Positions 43,358-52,985 of a stretch of DNA of 64,000 nt are shown piece after piece. The translations under genes and the position numbers were made by a program. Every line of letters begins with the position of its first letter. Position 1 is the first letter of the stretch. The notes below the pieces were generated by a model, which saw nothing but the letters and a program-made list of their open reading frames with translations, was not told the origin of the DNA and did no database searches. The stretch is taken from the NCBI RefSeq assembly GCF_900660745.1, contig NZ_LR215048.1, positions 1,054,001 to 1,118,000 on the forward strand, in the 5' to 3' direction. This DNA comes from Haploplasma axanthum. GTDB taxonomy: Bacteria; Bacillota_I; Bacilli_A; Acholeplasmatales; Acholeplasmataceae.

Positions 43358-43929
43358 CAATTGATGAAATAAAAGAAGTAGTTAAAATAAAGTATACGAA
43401 CAATATCAATAGATTTAATCATATTATTGGGGTATACGAAATGGCTATGAAACTTGCTAATCATTATGGTGTTTCTAGCGAAGAAGTTGCTATTGCAGCT
43501 TTGTTTCATGATTATACGAAGTACGATAGTATTGATGATCAAGTTAAATATATAAATAAAGAAGATGTTCTTAAATACCAAGATACTCCTGTTATTTATC
43601 ATGCATTATCAGCATCAAAACTAATTAAAGAAGAATTTCATATTGATAATGAATTAATAAGTAGTGCAATTAGTAAACATGTTTGGGGAAATGTTAAGAT
43701 GAACATGACTGATAAAATAGTTCTAATAAGTGATAAGATTGAACTTGGAAGAACATATAATGGTGTTGACTATTTACGTAGATTAGCATTTCAAGATATT
43801 GATCAAGCTATTTATGAATTTTTAGTAGAAAATATCGAATATAACCAAAGAGAAGGATTTGAAATACATCCTGAGCAATACAAAGTAGTAAAAAAATTTA
43901 AGGAGCAATTAGATGAAAAAAATAAATAA
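43354..43929 (+). CDS. yqeK: YqeK HD-domain hydrolase (Ap4A hydrolase)
   Basis: A 191-aa HD-domain protein. Metal ligands are in NRFNHIIGVYEMA (His), ALFHDYTKY (HD), and YHALSASKLI and ISKHVWG further on. Orthologues split diadenosine tetraphosphate symmetrically into two ADP. Its gene normally follows nadD and precedes rsfS; nadD is missing here. It overlaps the yqeH C-terminal frame by 4 bases and rsfS by 17. Confidence 0.92.
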   Translation: MTIDEIKEVVKIKYTNNINRFNHIIGVYEMAMKLANHYGVSSEEVAIAALFHDYTKYDSIDDQVKYINKEDVLKYQDTPVIYHALSASKLIKEEFHIDNELISSAISKHVWGNVKMNMTDKIVLISDKIELGRTYNGVDYLRRLAFQDIDQAIYEFLVENIEYNQREGFEIHPEQYKVVKKFKEQLDEKNK

Positions 43930-44230
43930 AATTATTGAAATTTTAGAGCAAGTAAATGCAAGCGACATCAAAGCTTTTGATTATGAAAAAAAATCACCTT
44001 TTTTTGATTACATCATAATCGCGACAACTAATGAACGTCAAAGTACAGCAGCTGTTTCATATATGAAAAAAGAAGAACTAGTTAACTATAAAAATTCTGA
44101 AGGTAAAGATAATAGTGGATGGGTTCTTATTGATACTGGTGATACAATTATTCATTTATTCAATAGTGAGCAAAGAAAGTATTATAATTTTGATGAACGT
44201 TTATTAGGAATTAAAAAATTAGAAGTTTAA
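43913..44230 (+). CDS. rsfS: Ribosomal silencing factor
   Basis: A 105-aa protein that binds L14 and prevents subunit joining when nutrients are low. Family features: DIKAFDYEKKSPFFDYIIIATTNERQ and GWVLIDTGDTIIHLFNSEQRKYYNFDERL. The length is standard. It overlaps yqeK by 17 bases and is followed by a clear terminator that closes the greA-rsfS run. Confidence 0.94.
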   Translation: MKKINKIIEILEQVNASDIKAFDYEKKSPFFDYIIIATTNERQSTAAVSYMKKEELVNYKNSEGKDNSGWVLIDTGDTIIHLFNSEQRKYYNFDERLLGIKKLEV

Positions 44231-44253
44231 AATGAAGAATTTGTTGGTATATT

Positions 44254-44287
44254 AAGATTAAGAGTTATCTCTTAGTCTTTTTTTTAT
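44254..44287 (+). terminator. Terminator after rsfS
   Basis: AAGATTAAGAG (44254-44264) pairs with CTCTTAGTCTT (44269-44279), 11 positions with one G-T, loop TTAT, then a T-run. Confidence 0.88.
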
Positions 44288-44338
44288 TTAAAAGTAAATT
44301 TATAGTTTTATTACTAATATAGTTTGAGGTGATTTAAA

Positions 44339-44839
44339 ATGAATAATAAAATCGGTATAATAATTATTCTAATAGTTATATGTAATATTGCTTTATGGCC
44401 AAAGAAGCAAGAGAAAGAATACGTATTAAATAAACTTGATGAAAAAAATAAAATTGTTATTAAATTAGAAGGCGAGATTGTTTATTCAGGAACTTATAGT
44501 TTCTATGATGAAATAATCTATGATGATTTATTCATATTTGCAGGTGGTTTAACAAACCAAGCAGATATAAGCAATATAGATACAAATGAAAAGATTAAGA
44601 AAAGTAAAACAATAGTAATAAAGAAAAAAGTAATTAAAGAAACAGAGCCAATAAAACTAAACATCAATAAAGCGACCTATAATGATTTCTTAAGATTAAA
44701 TTTAACTGAAAAAAGAGCTTTAAATATTATTATTTATCGTGAACAAAATGGTTACTTTGAAACAATTGATGATCTAATAAAAGTTAAATATATTGGAAAA
44801 GATACACTTGAAAAAATATCTAACTTTATTACAGTCTAA
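44339..44839 (+). CDS. comEA: Competence protein ComEA
   Basis: A 166-aa DNA receptor for transformation. One N-terminal helix (about residues 5-20) anchors it outside; a SLBB-like domain (VIKLEGEIVYSGTYSF...LFIFAGGLT) is followed by the helix-hairpin-helix pair LNINKATYNDFLRLN...ALNIIIYREQNGYFETIDDLIKVKYIG that grips DNA. Short by family standards but complete. GAGGTGAT precedes ATG 44339. comEC overlaps its end; comEB is absent. Confidence 0.92.
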   Translation: MNNKIGIIIILIVICNIALWPKKQEKEYVLNKLDEKNKIVIKLEGEIVYSGTYSFYDEIIYDDLFIFAGGLTNQADISNIDTNEKIKKSKTIVIKKKVIKETEPIKLNINKATYNDFLRLNLTEKRALNIIIYREQNGYFETIDDLIKVKYIGKDTLEKISNFITV

Positions 44840-46853
44840 TCCACTGTATTATTATGGAATAGCAGTTTTTATATTTTTAATATCTTTAAATAGTTATTTG
44901 CTTTTCATTTTACTTATAAGTTATTTATATTATTTTAGAAGAAGATATCATTTTATTACAATGATTGTATTAATAAGTTTTATTTTGATATTGATTTTTA
45001 AATATAATGAAACTAAAAATCAAAAGATGATTAATAATATAACCTTTTTAATTGTAGATATCAAAGAGTATGATAAAAAGAGCGTTATAACCCTATATAA
45101 TAAAAATAAAAGATACAATCTAAAAACTAATAAAAACTATAAACTAGGAAGTTATTTACTTGTTAGTGGCGAGATTAAAGAATACGATCATTTAAGAATT
45201 CCAAATGGTTTTGATGCATATAAATATTATCAAGGTAAAGGGATATTAGGTGAAATAGTTAACTATCAGATTAGCGATTTACCAAATTATAATTATCTTT
45301 ATTATATTCAAGAAAAAATTAGAAATATAGATTCTAATGAATATCTAAAGATTTTTTTTCAAGGTGAGAAATCAGAAGTAAATGATGACTTGAAGATTCT
45401 AAATATCACACATTACTTATCGCTTAGTGGAATACATCTTTATTTATTGATTGAGATTTTAAAGTTCTTTATGCGTCAATTTGATTTAAAGAAACAAGAT
45501 TACTATATAACTTCAATGTTATTAATAGTCTGTATAATAACAAACTATAAAATGACAATTTTAAGATTTGTAGTTTATTATATTTTTAGAATGATAAATC
45601 GATTTAAAAACTTAAAACTGGATGATCTAAGTCTTTTAAATTTAAGTTTCTTATTCTTAATATGCTTATTTCCTTTTAATATGTTTAGTCAAGGTTTTTT
45701 GCTAATGTATTTGTTAGGAAATGCAATTTTATTATTAAGGCCAATTTATGCTGATAAGAGTTTTGTATTAAAAAATGTAATTATTTCTAGTATTATCAGT
45801 ATAATCTTAATCCCATTTAATAATTCAATTAATGTTCTATCTATTTTATTATCACCAATATTCTTATTAGGAATTATTTATATATTATTACCATATTCAA
45901 TTATAATAGCAGTTGTTCCAAGTTTTTCAGTTCTTAATATTGATGTTATATTTGAAAAAGTAATTCAATATATTGCAGATAGAAGAATTAATTTTAACTT
46001 TTCTATTCCTACTATGAGTGCGTATGCTAAAATTTTGTTTTATACTATTTTGATTTTGATTTTTTTTGTTAGTAATAAAAAAAGAATTATTTTAGTTTTT
46101 CTTCAAGCTTTTATAATGATCATTCCAATTATAAAAATAAAAACCTCATCACCAACACTTTATTTTCTTGATGTTGGACAAGGAGATTCTGCTGTTTATA
46201 TTAGCGGAGAAGTAGTTATTGTTGTTGATGCATATAAAAATGTTAGTGGATTTTTAAAGAGTTTAGGAATAAAGAGGATAAACTATCTAATTATTACACA
46301 TAGTGATAATGATCATAGTGAAGAAGCAAATACTTTAATAGATAATTTTCTTATTGATAATATCATTATAAATAAGCATGATGAGAAATATCGTATATAT
46401 AATAAAAATATTTTAGAAGTTGATGCTGGATATATAATTAATTATAAGGAAGTAATAATGGAATTTTATGGGCCAATTAGAAGGTATGATAGTACTAATA
46501 ACAATTCATTAGTTTTTAAACTTAAATATTTTGATTCTGAAGTTCTATTTACAGGTGATATTGAGAAGGAAGCAGAGATAGATATTGCTAATTATTATGG
46601 TGATAGACTTAAAAGTAATATTTTGAAAATTGCACATCATGGTTCAAATACTTCGACTAGTAAAGAAATTCTTCTGTATATTAAACCTGAGATTGCAATT
46701 ATATCGCTTGGTAAAAATAATAAGTATGGTTTTCCTAATTCTGAAGTTATTCAAAATTTATATAAAGAAAAAGTAATGATATATCGAACAGATCAAGATA
46801 CAACATTAATATATAAGGATAATATCTTCTATAAATGCTATGAAAAAGGGTGA
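44793..46853 (+). CDS. comEC: DNA-uptake channel ComEC/Rec2
   Basis: A 686-aa polytopic protein that passes single-stranded DNA across the membrane. It has N-terminal helices, a DUF4131/OB-like part (LLVSGEIKEYDHLRIPNGFD), a competence domain (LSLSGIHLYLL onward) and a C-terminal metallo-beta-lactamase domain (LDVGQGDS, THSDNDHS, FTGDIEKE, AHHGSNTSTS). All are in one frame. No ATG is available near the start: TTG 44793 is the longest choice, and TTG 44808 has GGAAAAG six bases upstream. Either overlaps comEA by 32-47 bases. Confidence 0.9.
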   Translation: MEKIHLKKYLTLLQSNPLYYYGIAVFIFLISLNSYLLFILLISYLYYFRRRYHFITMIVLISFILILIFKYNETKNQKMINNITFLIVDIKEYDKKSVITLYNKNKRYNLKTNKNYKLGSYLLVSGEIKEYDHLRIPNGFDAYKYYQGKGILGEIVNYQISDLPNYNYLYYIQEKIRNIDSNEYLKIFFQGEKSEVNDDLKILNITHYLSLSGIHLYLLIEILKFFMRQFDLKKQDYYITSMLLIVCIITNYKMTILRFVVYYIFRMINRFKNLKLDDLSLLNLSFLFLICLFPFNMFSQGFLLMYLLGNAILLLRPIYADKSFVLKNVIISSIISIILIPFNNSINVLSILLSPIFLLGIIYILLPYSIIIAVVPSFSVLNIDVIFEKVIQYIADRRINFNFSIPTMSAYAKILFYTILILIFFVSNKKRIILVFLQAFIMIIPIIKIKTSSPTLYFLDVGQGDSAVYISGEVVIVVDAYKNVSGFLKSLGIKRINYLIITHSDNDHSEEANTLIDNFLIDNIIINKHDEKYRIYNKNILEVDAGYIINYKEVIMEFYGPIRRYDSTNNNSLVFKLKYFDSEVLFTGDIEKEAEIDIANYYGDRLKSNILKIAHHGSNTSTSKEILLYIKPEIAIISLGKNNKYGFPNSEVIQNLYKEKVMIYRTDQDTTLIYKDNIFYKCYEKG

Positions 46854-46895
46854 TAATATTGTATAATATTAATGTTAGATTTTGGGAGGGTTACA

Positions 46896-47846
46896 ATGAT
46901 TGATTTAGTTAATGTCTTGTATGGTAAAAATGAATACTTGGTACAAGAGAAATTAAATGAAAAAATTAAAGAAACTAATGTAGATGAAATAAATATTAAT
47001 ATCTATGATTTACAAGAAACAAAAAGTGAAGATATTATAGAAGATTTAAGGACAGTTTCTTTTTTTTCTGAACGAAAAGTAATAGTTGTAAAAAATATTA
47101 AGGAATTATTAAATGAAGATGATACAGTTATTAATGATTGGATCAAGTATCTTGATAAACCAAACCCAGATGTGTATTTATTTATCATTTTAGATGGGGA
47201 ATTAGTTAGTGAAAACTACTCTTTAGGTAAGGCGATTTTTAAAATAGCTTATATCGAAGAAATTGGGGAATTAAAAAAGGATGAATATCCTTTTTATATC
47301 GAATCATTATTGAAGAAAAAAGGTTTTGAAATAACTGCAAAGGCAAGTAAAGAGTTAATTAGCAGAACAAATTATGATTTGAATTTAGTCGCACAAGAAT
47401 TAGAAAAGTTAATGCTATATAACTTTGATACAAAAATTATTGATATTGATTCAGTTTCAGAATTGGTTAGTAGAAATCTTGAAGAAAATATTTATGAGTT
47501 AACAAACAATCTATTAAATAATAATAGTAGTAAAACAATTGAAATATATTATGATTTATTAGCTAGAAGTGAAGATCCACTAAGGATAATGAACAGTATT
47601 GTTAATAAAATTAGGGATTTAATTCATACCAAGTTATTAATAGCAAAAGGTTATTCACAAGAAGACATAGAAAAACACTTTAATATTAAAAGTGGAGTTG
47701 CGTACTATTTAGTTAAAAATGCTAATCAATTACCTTCAGAATTACTTGAAGGATATTTAGAAAGATTATCAAAATTAGATTTTGATATTAAAACTGGTAA
47801 GTTAGATAAAAAAATTGGATTAGAAATATTTATATTAGGAGCATAA
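46896..47846 (+). CDS. holA: DNA polymerase III delta subunit
   Basis: A 317-aa clamp-loader subunit that opens the beta sliding clamp. Start ATG 46896 is preceded by GGGAGGG; the upstream in-frame ATG at 46872 lacks one. The N-terminal nucleotide-binding-like fold (LYGKNEYLVQEKL...), the SFFSERKVIVVKN segment that contacts the clamp, and a C-terminal helical domain (DPLRIMNSIVNKIRDLI) match YqeN. It follows comEC as in Bacillus. A TATAAT at 46862-46867 may add transcription. Confidence 0.9.
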   Translation: MIDLVNVLYGKNEYLVQEKLNEKIKETNVDEININIYDLQETKSEDIIEDLRTVSFFSERKVIVVKNIKELLNEDDTVINDWIKYLDKPNPDVYLFIILDGELVSENYSLGKAIFKIAYIEEIGELKKDEYPFYIESLLKKKGFEITAKASKELISRTNYDLNLVAQELEKLMLYNFDTKIIDIDSVSELVSRNLEENIYELTNNLLNNNSSKTIEIYYDLLARSEDPLRIMNSIVNKIRDLIHTKLLIAKGYSQEDIEKHFNIKSGVAYYLVKNANQLPSELLEGYLERLSKLDFDIKTGKLDKKIGLEIFILGA

Positions 47847-47848
47847 AA

Positions 47849-48502
47849 ATGAAAAATAGAAAAGAAATTGTTGTTTTTGATTTTGAAACAACTGGATTAT
47901 CAGCATTTAGTGATGAGATAATTGAAATTGGAGCAATGAAATTAGTTAATAATGGAGCTGGGTTTGAAGTTAGCGAAGAACTATCTTTGTTATTAAAGAC
48001 TAGTGTACCAATTAGCCCAAAAATAACTGAAATAACTGGAATTACACCTTCAATGCAAGACAAATATGGTGTAAGTCAAGAAGAAGCATTTCAAAAACTA
48101 AGTAGTATGATTAATGAAGATACATTATTAATTGCATATAACATTCAATTTGATTTAGGATTTTTACAAAATTTTTATCGTAGATACTGGGATCCAAAAT
48201 TTGAAGTTAAAAATGATTTGTTAGATGTTATGGCTGTTTATAAAGATCGTCATAAATTTCCACATAGATTAGAAAGTGCTGTAAGCCAATATACAATTAG
48301 TTTTCCAAATACACATAGAGCATTAGATGATGTTAAAGCAACTTATGCAGTGTTAGAAGCTATGAAAGATGAAAGAGATACTATTTCTAAATATATCAAT
48401 GTTATTGGTTTTAATAAGAAATATGGCGTTTCAGGACCTAAGTTATCACATGTTAAATATGTTGCTCAATATGGTGGATATTTAGAAATAGAAAAAATGT
48501 AA
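47849..48502 (+). CDS. DnaQ-like 3'-5' exonuclease
   Basis: A 217-aa DEDDh exonuclease. Exo I is FDFETTGLSAFSDEIIEIGA, Exo II is LIAYNIQFDLGFL, and Exo III is HRALDDVKAT. It resembles the epsilon-like domain of PolC and Firmicute stand-alone DnaQ proteins; a C-terminal 40 residues may add a binding part. It begins 2 bases after holA with AGGAGC upstream, so the two are coupled. Proofreading versus RNA or damage processing cannot be told from sequence. Confidence 0.88.
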   Translation: MKNRKEIVVFDFETTGLSAFSDEIIEIGAMKLVNNGAGFEVSEELSLLLKTSVPISPKITEITGITPSMQDKYGVSQEEAFQKLSSMINEDTLLIAYNIQFDLGFLQNFYRRYWDPKFEVKNDLLDVMAVYKDRHKFPHRLESAVSQYTISFPNTHRALDDVKATYAVLEAMKDERDTISKYINVIGFNKKYGVSGPKLSHVKYVAQYGGYLEIEKM

Positions 48503-48523
48503 AAAAAAGACACGCAAGTGTCT
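48501..48523 (-). terminator. Terminator of rpsT
   Basis: On the minus strand AGACAC-TTGC-GTGTCT is followed by a run of eight T's. The plus strand has no T-run, so it acts for rpsT only. Confidence 0.85.
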
Positions 48524-48530
48524 ATCTTCA

Positions 48531-48794
48531 TTATTGAACGTTATTGATTAAAGTTGCTAGATAAGCTTTATGTCTTGCAACATAATTCTTGTGATAAATA
48601 CCTTTTGATTGTGCTTTATCTAATTTCTTGTGAGCAAGTGGTAGTGAGCTTAATGCTTTTTCCTTATCACCTGCAGCGACAGCAGTTTCAATTTCTTTAA
48701 TTGCTGTTTTCACTGATGATTTGAAAGATGCATTTTTCAAACGATTTTTCTCATTAGTCTTGTTACGTTTAATTTGTTGTTTAATATTAGCCAT
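48531..48794 (-). CDS. rpsT: Ribosomal protein S20
   Basis: An 87-aa basic helical protein of the small subunit, with the family start [21 protein letters not shown] and the conserved [20 protein letters not shown]. It is transcribed against its neighbours, as in Bacillus next to holA. GGGAGGTG precedes ATG 48794, and both promoter and terminator are clear. Confidence 0.96.
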   Translation of the reverse strand: MANIKQQIKRNKTNEKNRLKNASFKSSVKTAIKEIETAVAAGDKEKALSSLPLAHKKLDKAQSKGIYHKNYVARHKAYLATLINNVQ

Positions 48795-48823
48795 AAGTTC
48801 ACCTCCCGTTTAATAGCATAAAT

Positions 48824-48852
48824 ATTGTATCAAAATGGAAGGTAAAAAGCAA
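48824..48852 (-). promoter_or_regulatory. Promoter of rpsT
   Basis: On the minus strand, TTGCTT (48852-48847), 17-base spacer, TACAAT (48829-48824), 30 bases before ATG 48794. Confidence 0.75.
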
Positions 48853-48902
48853 CATTTTAAGCACAAATATGTTAAAATTGATATGTTAAGGAGAAATATA
48901 AT

Positions 48903-49469
48903 ATGACATTACCAAATAAAATTACTTTACTTAGATTAATATTGATTCCTGTGATGGTTGTCTTCATGATGATTCCAAGTTGGAATGATTTACAAATATT
49001 CAATACTACCATTGGAATCAACGAACTTATTGTAGCAACAATCTTTACAATTGCAGCATTTACTGATTTTTTAGATGGGTATTTAGCGAGAAAAAATAAT
49101 CAAATTACTACTTTTGGAAAGTTTTTAGATCCAATAGCAGATAAAGTTTTAGTTATAACTGCAATGATTTATTTAGTGTCAACTACAAGAATTGCTGTAT
49201 GGCCAGTTGTAATAGTTATTTTTAGAGAATTTGTTGTTACGGGTGTTAGATTATTAGCTGTTGAAAAAGGAACTGTAATTGCAGCCTCACCTTATGGAAA
49301 AATTAAGACAGCAGCAACAATGGTAGCATTACTAATAATGTTATTTAGTGATTTTGGATTACCTTTATTGGTTGGAGATATTGTTTGGTATATTGCAATA
49401 TTCTTTACACTACTAAGTGGTCTAGATTATGTATTAAAGAATAAAGCAGTTATTTTTGAAAGTATGTAA
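48903..49469 (+). CDS. pgsA: CDP-diacylglycerol-glycerol-3-phosphate 3-phosphatidyltransferase
   Basis: A 188-aa membrane enzyme that makes phosphatidylglycerol phosphate. The CDP-alcohol phosphotransferase signature is exact: DFLDGYLARKNNQITTFGKF followed by LDPIADK (D-x2-DG-x2-AR-x8-G-x3-D-x3-D). About five helices follow. AAGGAGA precedes ATG 48903, and an extended -10 (TGTTAAAAT) lies at 48870-48878. It lies upstream of recA as in many Firmicutes. Confidence 0.94.
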   Translation: MTLPNKITLLRLILIPVMVVFMMIPSWNDLQIFNTTIGINELIVATIFTIAAFTDFLDGYLARKNNQITTFGKFLDPIADKVLVITAMIYLVSTTRIAVWPVVIVIFREFVVTGVRLLAVEKGTVIAASPYGKIKTAATMVALLIMLFSDFGLPLLVGDIVWYIAIFFTLLSGLDYVLKNKAVIFESM

Positions 49470-49522
49470 AAAGTAAAAACAAATATTTTGTACTAATATT
49501 GTGTAAAGGAGAGTTTTAAAAT

Positions 49523-50518
49523 ATGGCGAATGATAAAAAAGAGCAAGCATTAGAAGCTGCAATGAAACAAATTGAAAAGCAGTATGGTAAAGGCGCAATT
49601 ATGAAACTTGGAGATCGTGCTACTCAAGAGATTGAAACTACATCTACAGGTTCAATAGCGTTAAATATAGCTCTTGGTATAGGTGGTTATCCAAAGGGGA
49701 GAATAATTGAAGTCTATGGACCAGAAAGTTCTGGGAAAACAACATTAGCACTTCATGCAATTGCTGAAACGCAAAAAGCTGGTGGATATGTTGCATTTAT
49801 AGATGCTGAACATGCTTTAGATACTAATTATGCTAAGAGACTTGGTGTTGATATTGATAATTTAATTTTATCGCAACCAGATACTGGTGAACAAGCACTT
49901 GAAATAACAGAAGCATTAATTAGAAGTGGAGCAATTGATACAATAGTAATAGACTCTGTTGCTGCATTAGTTCCTGAAGCGGAAATTAATGGTGATATGG
50001 GTGATTCTCACGTTGGATTGCATGCAAGATTAATGAGTCAAGCAATGCGTAAATTATCAGGTATAATTTCAAAAGGAAATGTAACAGTAATTTTTATTAA
50101 CCAAATTAGAGAAAAAGTTGGTGTTATGTTTGGTAATCCAGAAACAACAACTGGTGGACGTGCGTTAAAGTTTTATTCAACTATAAGACTTGAAGTAAGA
50201 AAAGGTGAACAATTAAAACAAGGTACTGATTTAATTGGTAACAAAGTTAATATTAAAGTTGTTAAGAATAAGGTAGCACCACCATTTAAAGTTGCAGTTG
50301 TTGAATTAATCTATGGTGAAGGTATCTCTGCAATTGGAGAACTTGTTGATTTAGCTGTTGAACTTGACTTTATTAAGAAAGCTGGTTCATGGTATTCATA
50401 TGAAGAAGAAAAAATTGGTCAAGGAGCAGAGAATGTTAAAGCATTTTTAAAAGCTAATCCTGAAATTTATTCGGCAATTCATACTAAAGTATTAGAACAT
50501 TATAATTTAAAGAAATAA
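49523..50518 (+). CDS. recA: Recombinase RecA
   Basis: A 331-aa DNA-dependent ATPase for strand exchange. It has the N-terminal helix, Walker [10 protein letters not shown], the MAW-like [20 protein letters not shown], loop L1/L2 residues ([22 protein letters not shown]) and a short C-terminal domain. AAAGGAGAG precedes the ATG. No SOS box is visible upstream; transcription probably continues from pgsA. The terminator downstream is shared with the convergent gene. Confidence 0.97.
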   Translation: MANDKKEQALEAAMKQIEKQYGKGAIMKLGDRATQEIETTSTGSIALNIALGIGGYPKGRIIEVYGPESSGKTTLALHAIAETQKAGGYVAFIDAEHALDTNYAKRLGVDIDNLILSQPDTGEQALEITEALIRSGAIDTIVIDSVAALVPEAEINGDMGDSHVGLHARLMSQAMRKLSGIISKGNVTVIFINQIREKVGVMFGNPETTTGGRALKFYSTIRLEVRKGEQLKQGTDLIGNKVNIKVVKNKVAPPFKVAVVELIYGEGISAIGELVDLAVELDFIKKAGSWYSYEEEKIGQGAENVKAFLKANPEIYSAIHTKVLEHYNLKK

Positions 50519-50540
50519 AAAAAGGCTTATGCCTTTTTAT
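50515..50540. terminator. Bidirectional terminator between recA and the convergent gene
   Basis: AAAAAGGC-TTAT-GCCTTTTT with A's before and T's after, centred at 50529. It serves both genes, and the minus-strand stop codon (50537-50539) lies within it. Confidence 0.8.
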
Positions 50541-51148
50541 TTTTGTCTAACGTTTGGATATTCAACTTTATTTAAATCATATTTTAAATAAAAAACTTCA
50601 TTTTCAGATACTGCTGGTAAATTTCCAATTGCTGGCGTATCTTTTTTTAATGTTATTTCGATATATAAGATAGGTTTACCAACTTTAAATATTGAATGTC
50701 TTTTTGGTAAATCATAGTCGTATGTTAATGTGAAGTCATTGCTTCTAGTAGTTGAGACAGTAGATTGATCATGTGTCCAATTTGATGCTAGAACATACTT
50801 GAAAGTAAAATCATCTTCTTTATAATTTTCTTTTGGGCTAAAAACTTTTTTGAAAGTATAATCCCCTTTAGTCTTATCCTCTTCAACATATTTAAACGTA
50901 TCAATATTGACAGTAAATGTGAAATAATCAGCAATCTTTTTTTTAGATGATAAATCACTTTGATATAGAAGAACAGGTGTATCGTCTTTTTTCTCAAAGT
51001 AGAAAGACTTCCCTTTTTTAGTGTAATTTGCATAAATAAGCGATAATAGTAAAACAGGAACAATAACTAATAACAATATTAATAATGCTTTTGTAGGATG
51101 GTTAGCAAACCAACCAAAGAATCCCTTTTTTTCTTTTTTAGTATCCAT
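50537..51148 (-). CDS. Uncharacterised single-pass membrane protein
   Basis: 203 aa starting at ATG 51148, where GGAGGG lies just upstream; an ATG at 51160 adds four residues but lacks that. A cytoplasmic Lys-rich start (DTKKEKKGFFGWFANHPTKA) leads to one membrane helix (about residues 20-42) and an exterior domain of 155 residues rich in Asp, Lys, Tyr and Thr. I recognise no family. A TATAAT on the minus strand at the expected distance (about 51176-51181) could be its promoter. Confidence 0.7.
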   Translation of the reverse strand: MDTKKEKKGFFGWFANHPTKALLILLLVIVPVLLLSLIYANYTKKGKSFYFEKKDDTPVLLYQSDLSSKKKIADYFTFTVNIDTFKYVEEDKTKGDYTFKKVFSPKENYKEDDFTFKYVLASNWTHDQSTVSTTRSNDFTLTYDYDLPKRHSIFKVGKPILYIEITLKKDTPAIGNLPAVSENEVFYLKYDLNKVEYPNVRQK

Positions 51149-51325
51149 AAAACCCTCCATTTAGTATACATTATCTATTATACCTTTTTTTATAACAAAA
51201 ACAAAATCAATTTAAAAACTTTTTTAGATAGAAAAAAATACTGTTACATGTTATAATACTTGTGAATAGAAATATTCGTTAATGACATAATTTTAAATTA
51301 AAATAAATATTTTGGAGGTGATATA

Positions 51326-52906
51326 ATGTTAACAATTTTAACATTAAATGCAGTTCATGTAGTCATCTCCAGTTTGCTAGCCCTTTTAATAGGACTTTTA
51401 ATAGGTTATTTTGTTCGTGTAGCGCAACACGAAAAATCACTTAAAAAAAGTCGTGAAATGGTAGAACAAATTGTTGAAGAAGGAAAAAAAGAAGCTGAAA
51501 GACACAAAAGAGAAGCTGTCATAGAAGCTAAACAAGAAATTTTTACACTTCGTAAAGAGTTAGACGATGATATTAAAGAACGTCGTAGACTAGTTGTTAG
51601 CCAAGAAGAGAAACTTGATTTGCGTGAGACATCACTTGATCGCAGATCACAATATCTTGACAAACGTGAAGAACAAATTGGCAATAAAGAAATTAAAATT
51701 GAAGAACGTAGAGAAGAACTTGAACAATTGAATAGCAAAGTGGAAGATGTATTACGCGAGCAAGAAACTAAGTTAACTGAAATAGCTAACTTAAGTACTG
51801 ATGAAGCAAAAGCAATCATTTTTGATAGAGTTAAAGATGAAGTTGCTGATGAAATGGCAAATTATATTCATGAGGCTGAAGAAGAAGCAAAACTAACAGT
51901 TGATGCAAAAGCGAAAAATCTACTTACATTGGCGATGCAAAAATATGCAAGTGATACAACTACTGAAAGAACAGTAAGTGTTGTTACAATCCCTAATGAT
52001 GAAATGAAGGGGCGTATTATTGGACGCGAAGGTAGAAATATCCGCACACTTGAGGCGTTAACAGGTGTTGATTTGATTATCGATGATACGCCAGAAGCAG
52101 TCGTTTTAAGCGGTTTTGATCCGATTAGAAGAGAAATAGCTAAAAGAGCACTTGAGACTTTAGTATCTGATGGTAGAATCCATCCTGGTCGTATTGAAGA
52201 AGTTGTTGAAAAAGCGCGTGCAGAAGTTGATATTTTCATTAGAGAATGTGGTGAGAATGCGGTTTTTGAAGCTCAAATTGGTCGTATTCATCCTGATTTA
52301 ATCAAACTTTTAGGTAGGTTAAATTTTAGAACAAGTTACGGTCAAAATGTTTTAAAGCATTCAATCGAAACAGCATTTTTAACAGGTAAACTTGCAGCAG
52401 AGATTGGTGAAAATGAAATGTTGGCAAGAAGAGCAGGCTTATTACATGATATTGGGAAAGCTGTTGACCATGAAGTTGAAGGTAGCCATGTTGAAATAGG
52501 TGTAAACCTTGCTAAAAGATATAAAGAACCTAAAGAAGTTATTGATGCAATTGCATCACATCATGGTGATGTTGAAGCTGAAACTGTTATTGCTGTTTTA
52601 GTGGCAGCGGCAGATGCGCTATCAGCTGCTAGACCTGGTTCTAGATCTGAGTCTGTTGAAGCATATATGAAACGACTAGAACAATTAGAAGAGATTTCTA
52701 ATAATGTTCCGGGAGTTGATAAATCATATGCAATTCAAGCTGGCCGTGAAGTAAGAGTTATTGTTAAATCTGATGAAGTTGATGATTTACAAACTTATAA
52801 GGTTGCTAGAGAAATTAAAGAAAAAATTGAAGAAAACATGAGTTATCCTGGAACAATTAAAGTTACAGTAATTCGTGAAACAAGAGCAACCGATGTTGCA
52901 AAATAG
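51326..52906 (+). CDS. rny: Ribonuclease Y
   Basis: A 526-aa membrane-anchored endoribonuclease that starts mRNA decay in Gram-positive bacteria. The N-terminal helix (about 7-28) is followed by a long coiled coil (about 30-190), a KH domain with [15 protein letters not shown], and the HD domain with [12 protein letters not shown] and [17 protein letters not shown] precedes ATG 51326. It opens the rny-ymdB-ylbF-like group. A loose hairpin follows its stop. Confidence 0.96.
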   Translation: MLTILTLNAVHVVISSLLALLIGLLIGYFVRVAQHEKSLKKSREMVEQIVEEGKKEAERHKREAVIEAKQEIFTLRKELDDDIKERRRLVVSQEEKLDLRETSLDRRSQYLDKREEQIGNKEIKIEERREELEQLNSKVEDVLREQETKLTEIANLSTDEAKAIIFDRVKDEVADEMANYIHEAEEEAKLTVDAKAKNLLTLAMQKYASDTTTERTVSVVTIPNDEMKGRIIGREGRNIRTLEALTGVDLIIDDTPEAVVLSGFDPIRREIAKRALETLVSDGRIHPGRIEEVVEKARAEVDIFIRECGENAVFEAQIGRIHPDLIKLLGRLNFRTSYGQNVLKHSIETAFLTGKLAAEIGENEMLARRAGLLHDIGKAVDHEVEGSHVEIGVNLAKRYKEPKEVIDAIASHHGDVEAETVIAVLVAAADALSAARPGSRSESVEAYMKRLEQLEEISNNVPGVDKSYAIQAGREVRVIVKSDEVDDLQTYKVAREIKEKIEENMSYPGTIKVTVIRETRATDVAK

Positions 52907-52918
52907 TTAAACATTAAG

Positions 52919-52948
52919 TAGCGATAAGGTCAGTTGATTTTATCGCTA
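52919..52948 (+). terminator. Hairpin after rny (weak terminator)
   Basis: TAGCGATAA (52919-52927) pairs with TTATCGCTA (52940-52948). Only ATTTAT follows, so it may attenuate rather than stop transcription into ymdB. Confidence 0.5.
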
Positions 52949-52985
52949 TTTATCTTAAATAAGAAAAGAAAAAGGAAATTAAATT

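Noticed and set aside
51406-52239. Long Ser-rich minus-strand frames opposite rny
   Set aside because: Serine-rich shadows are expected opposite Glu/Arg-rich coiled-coil coding sequence.
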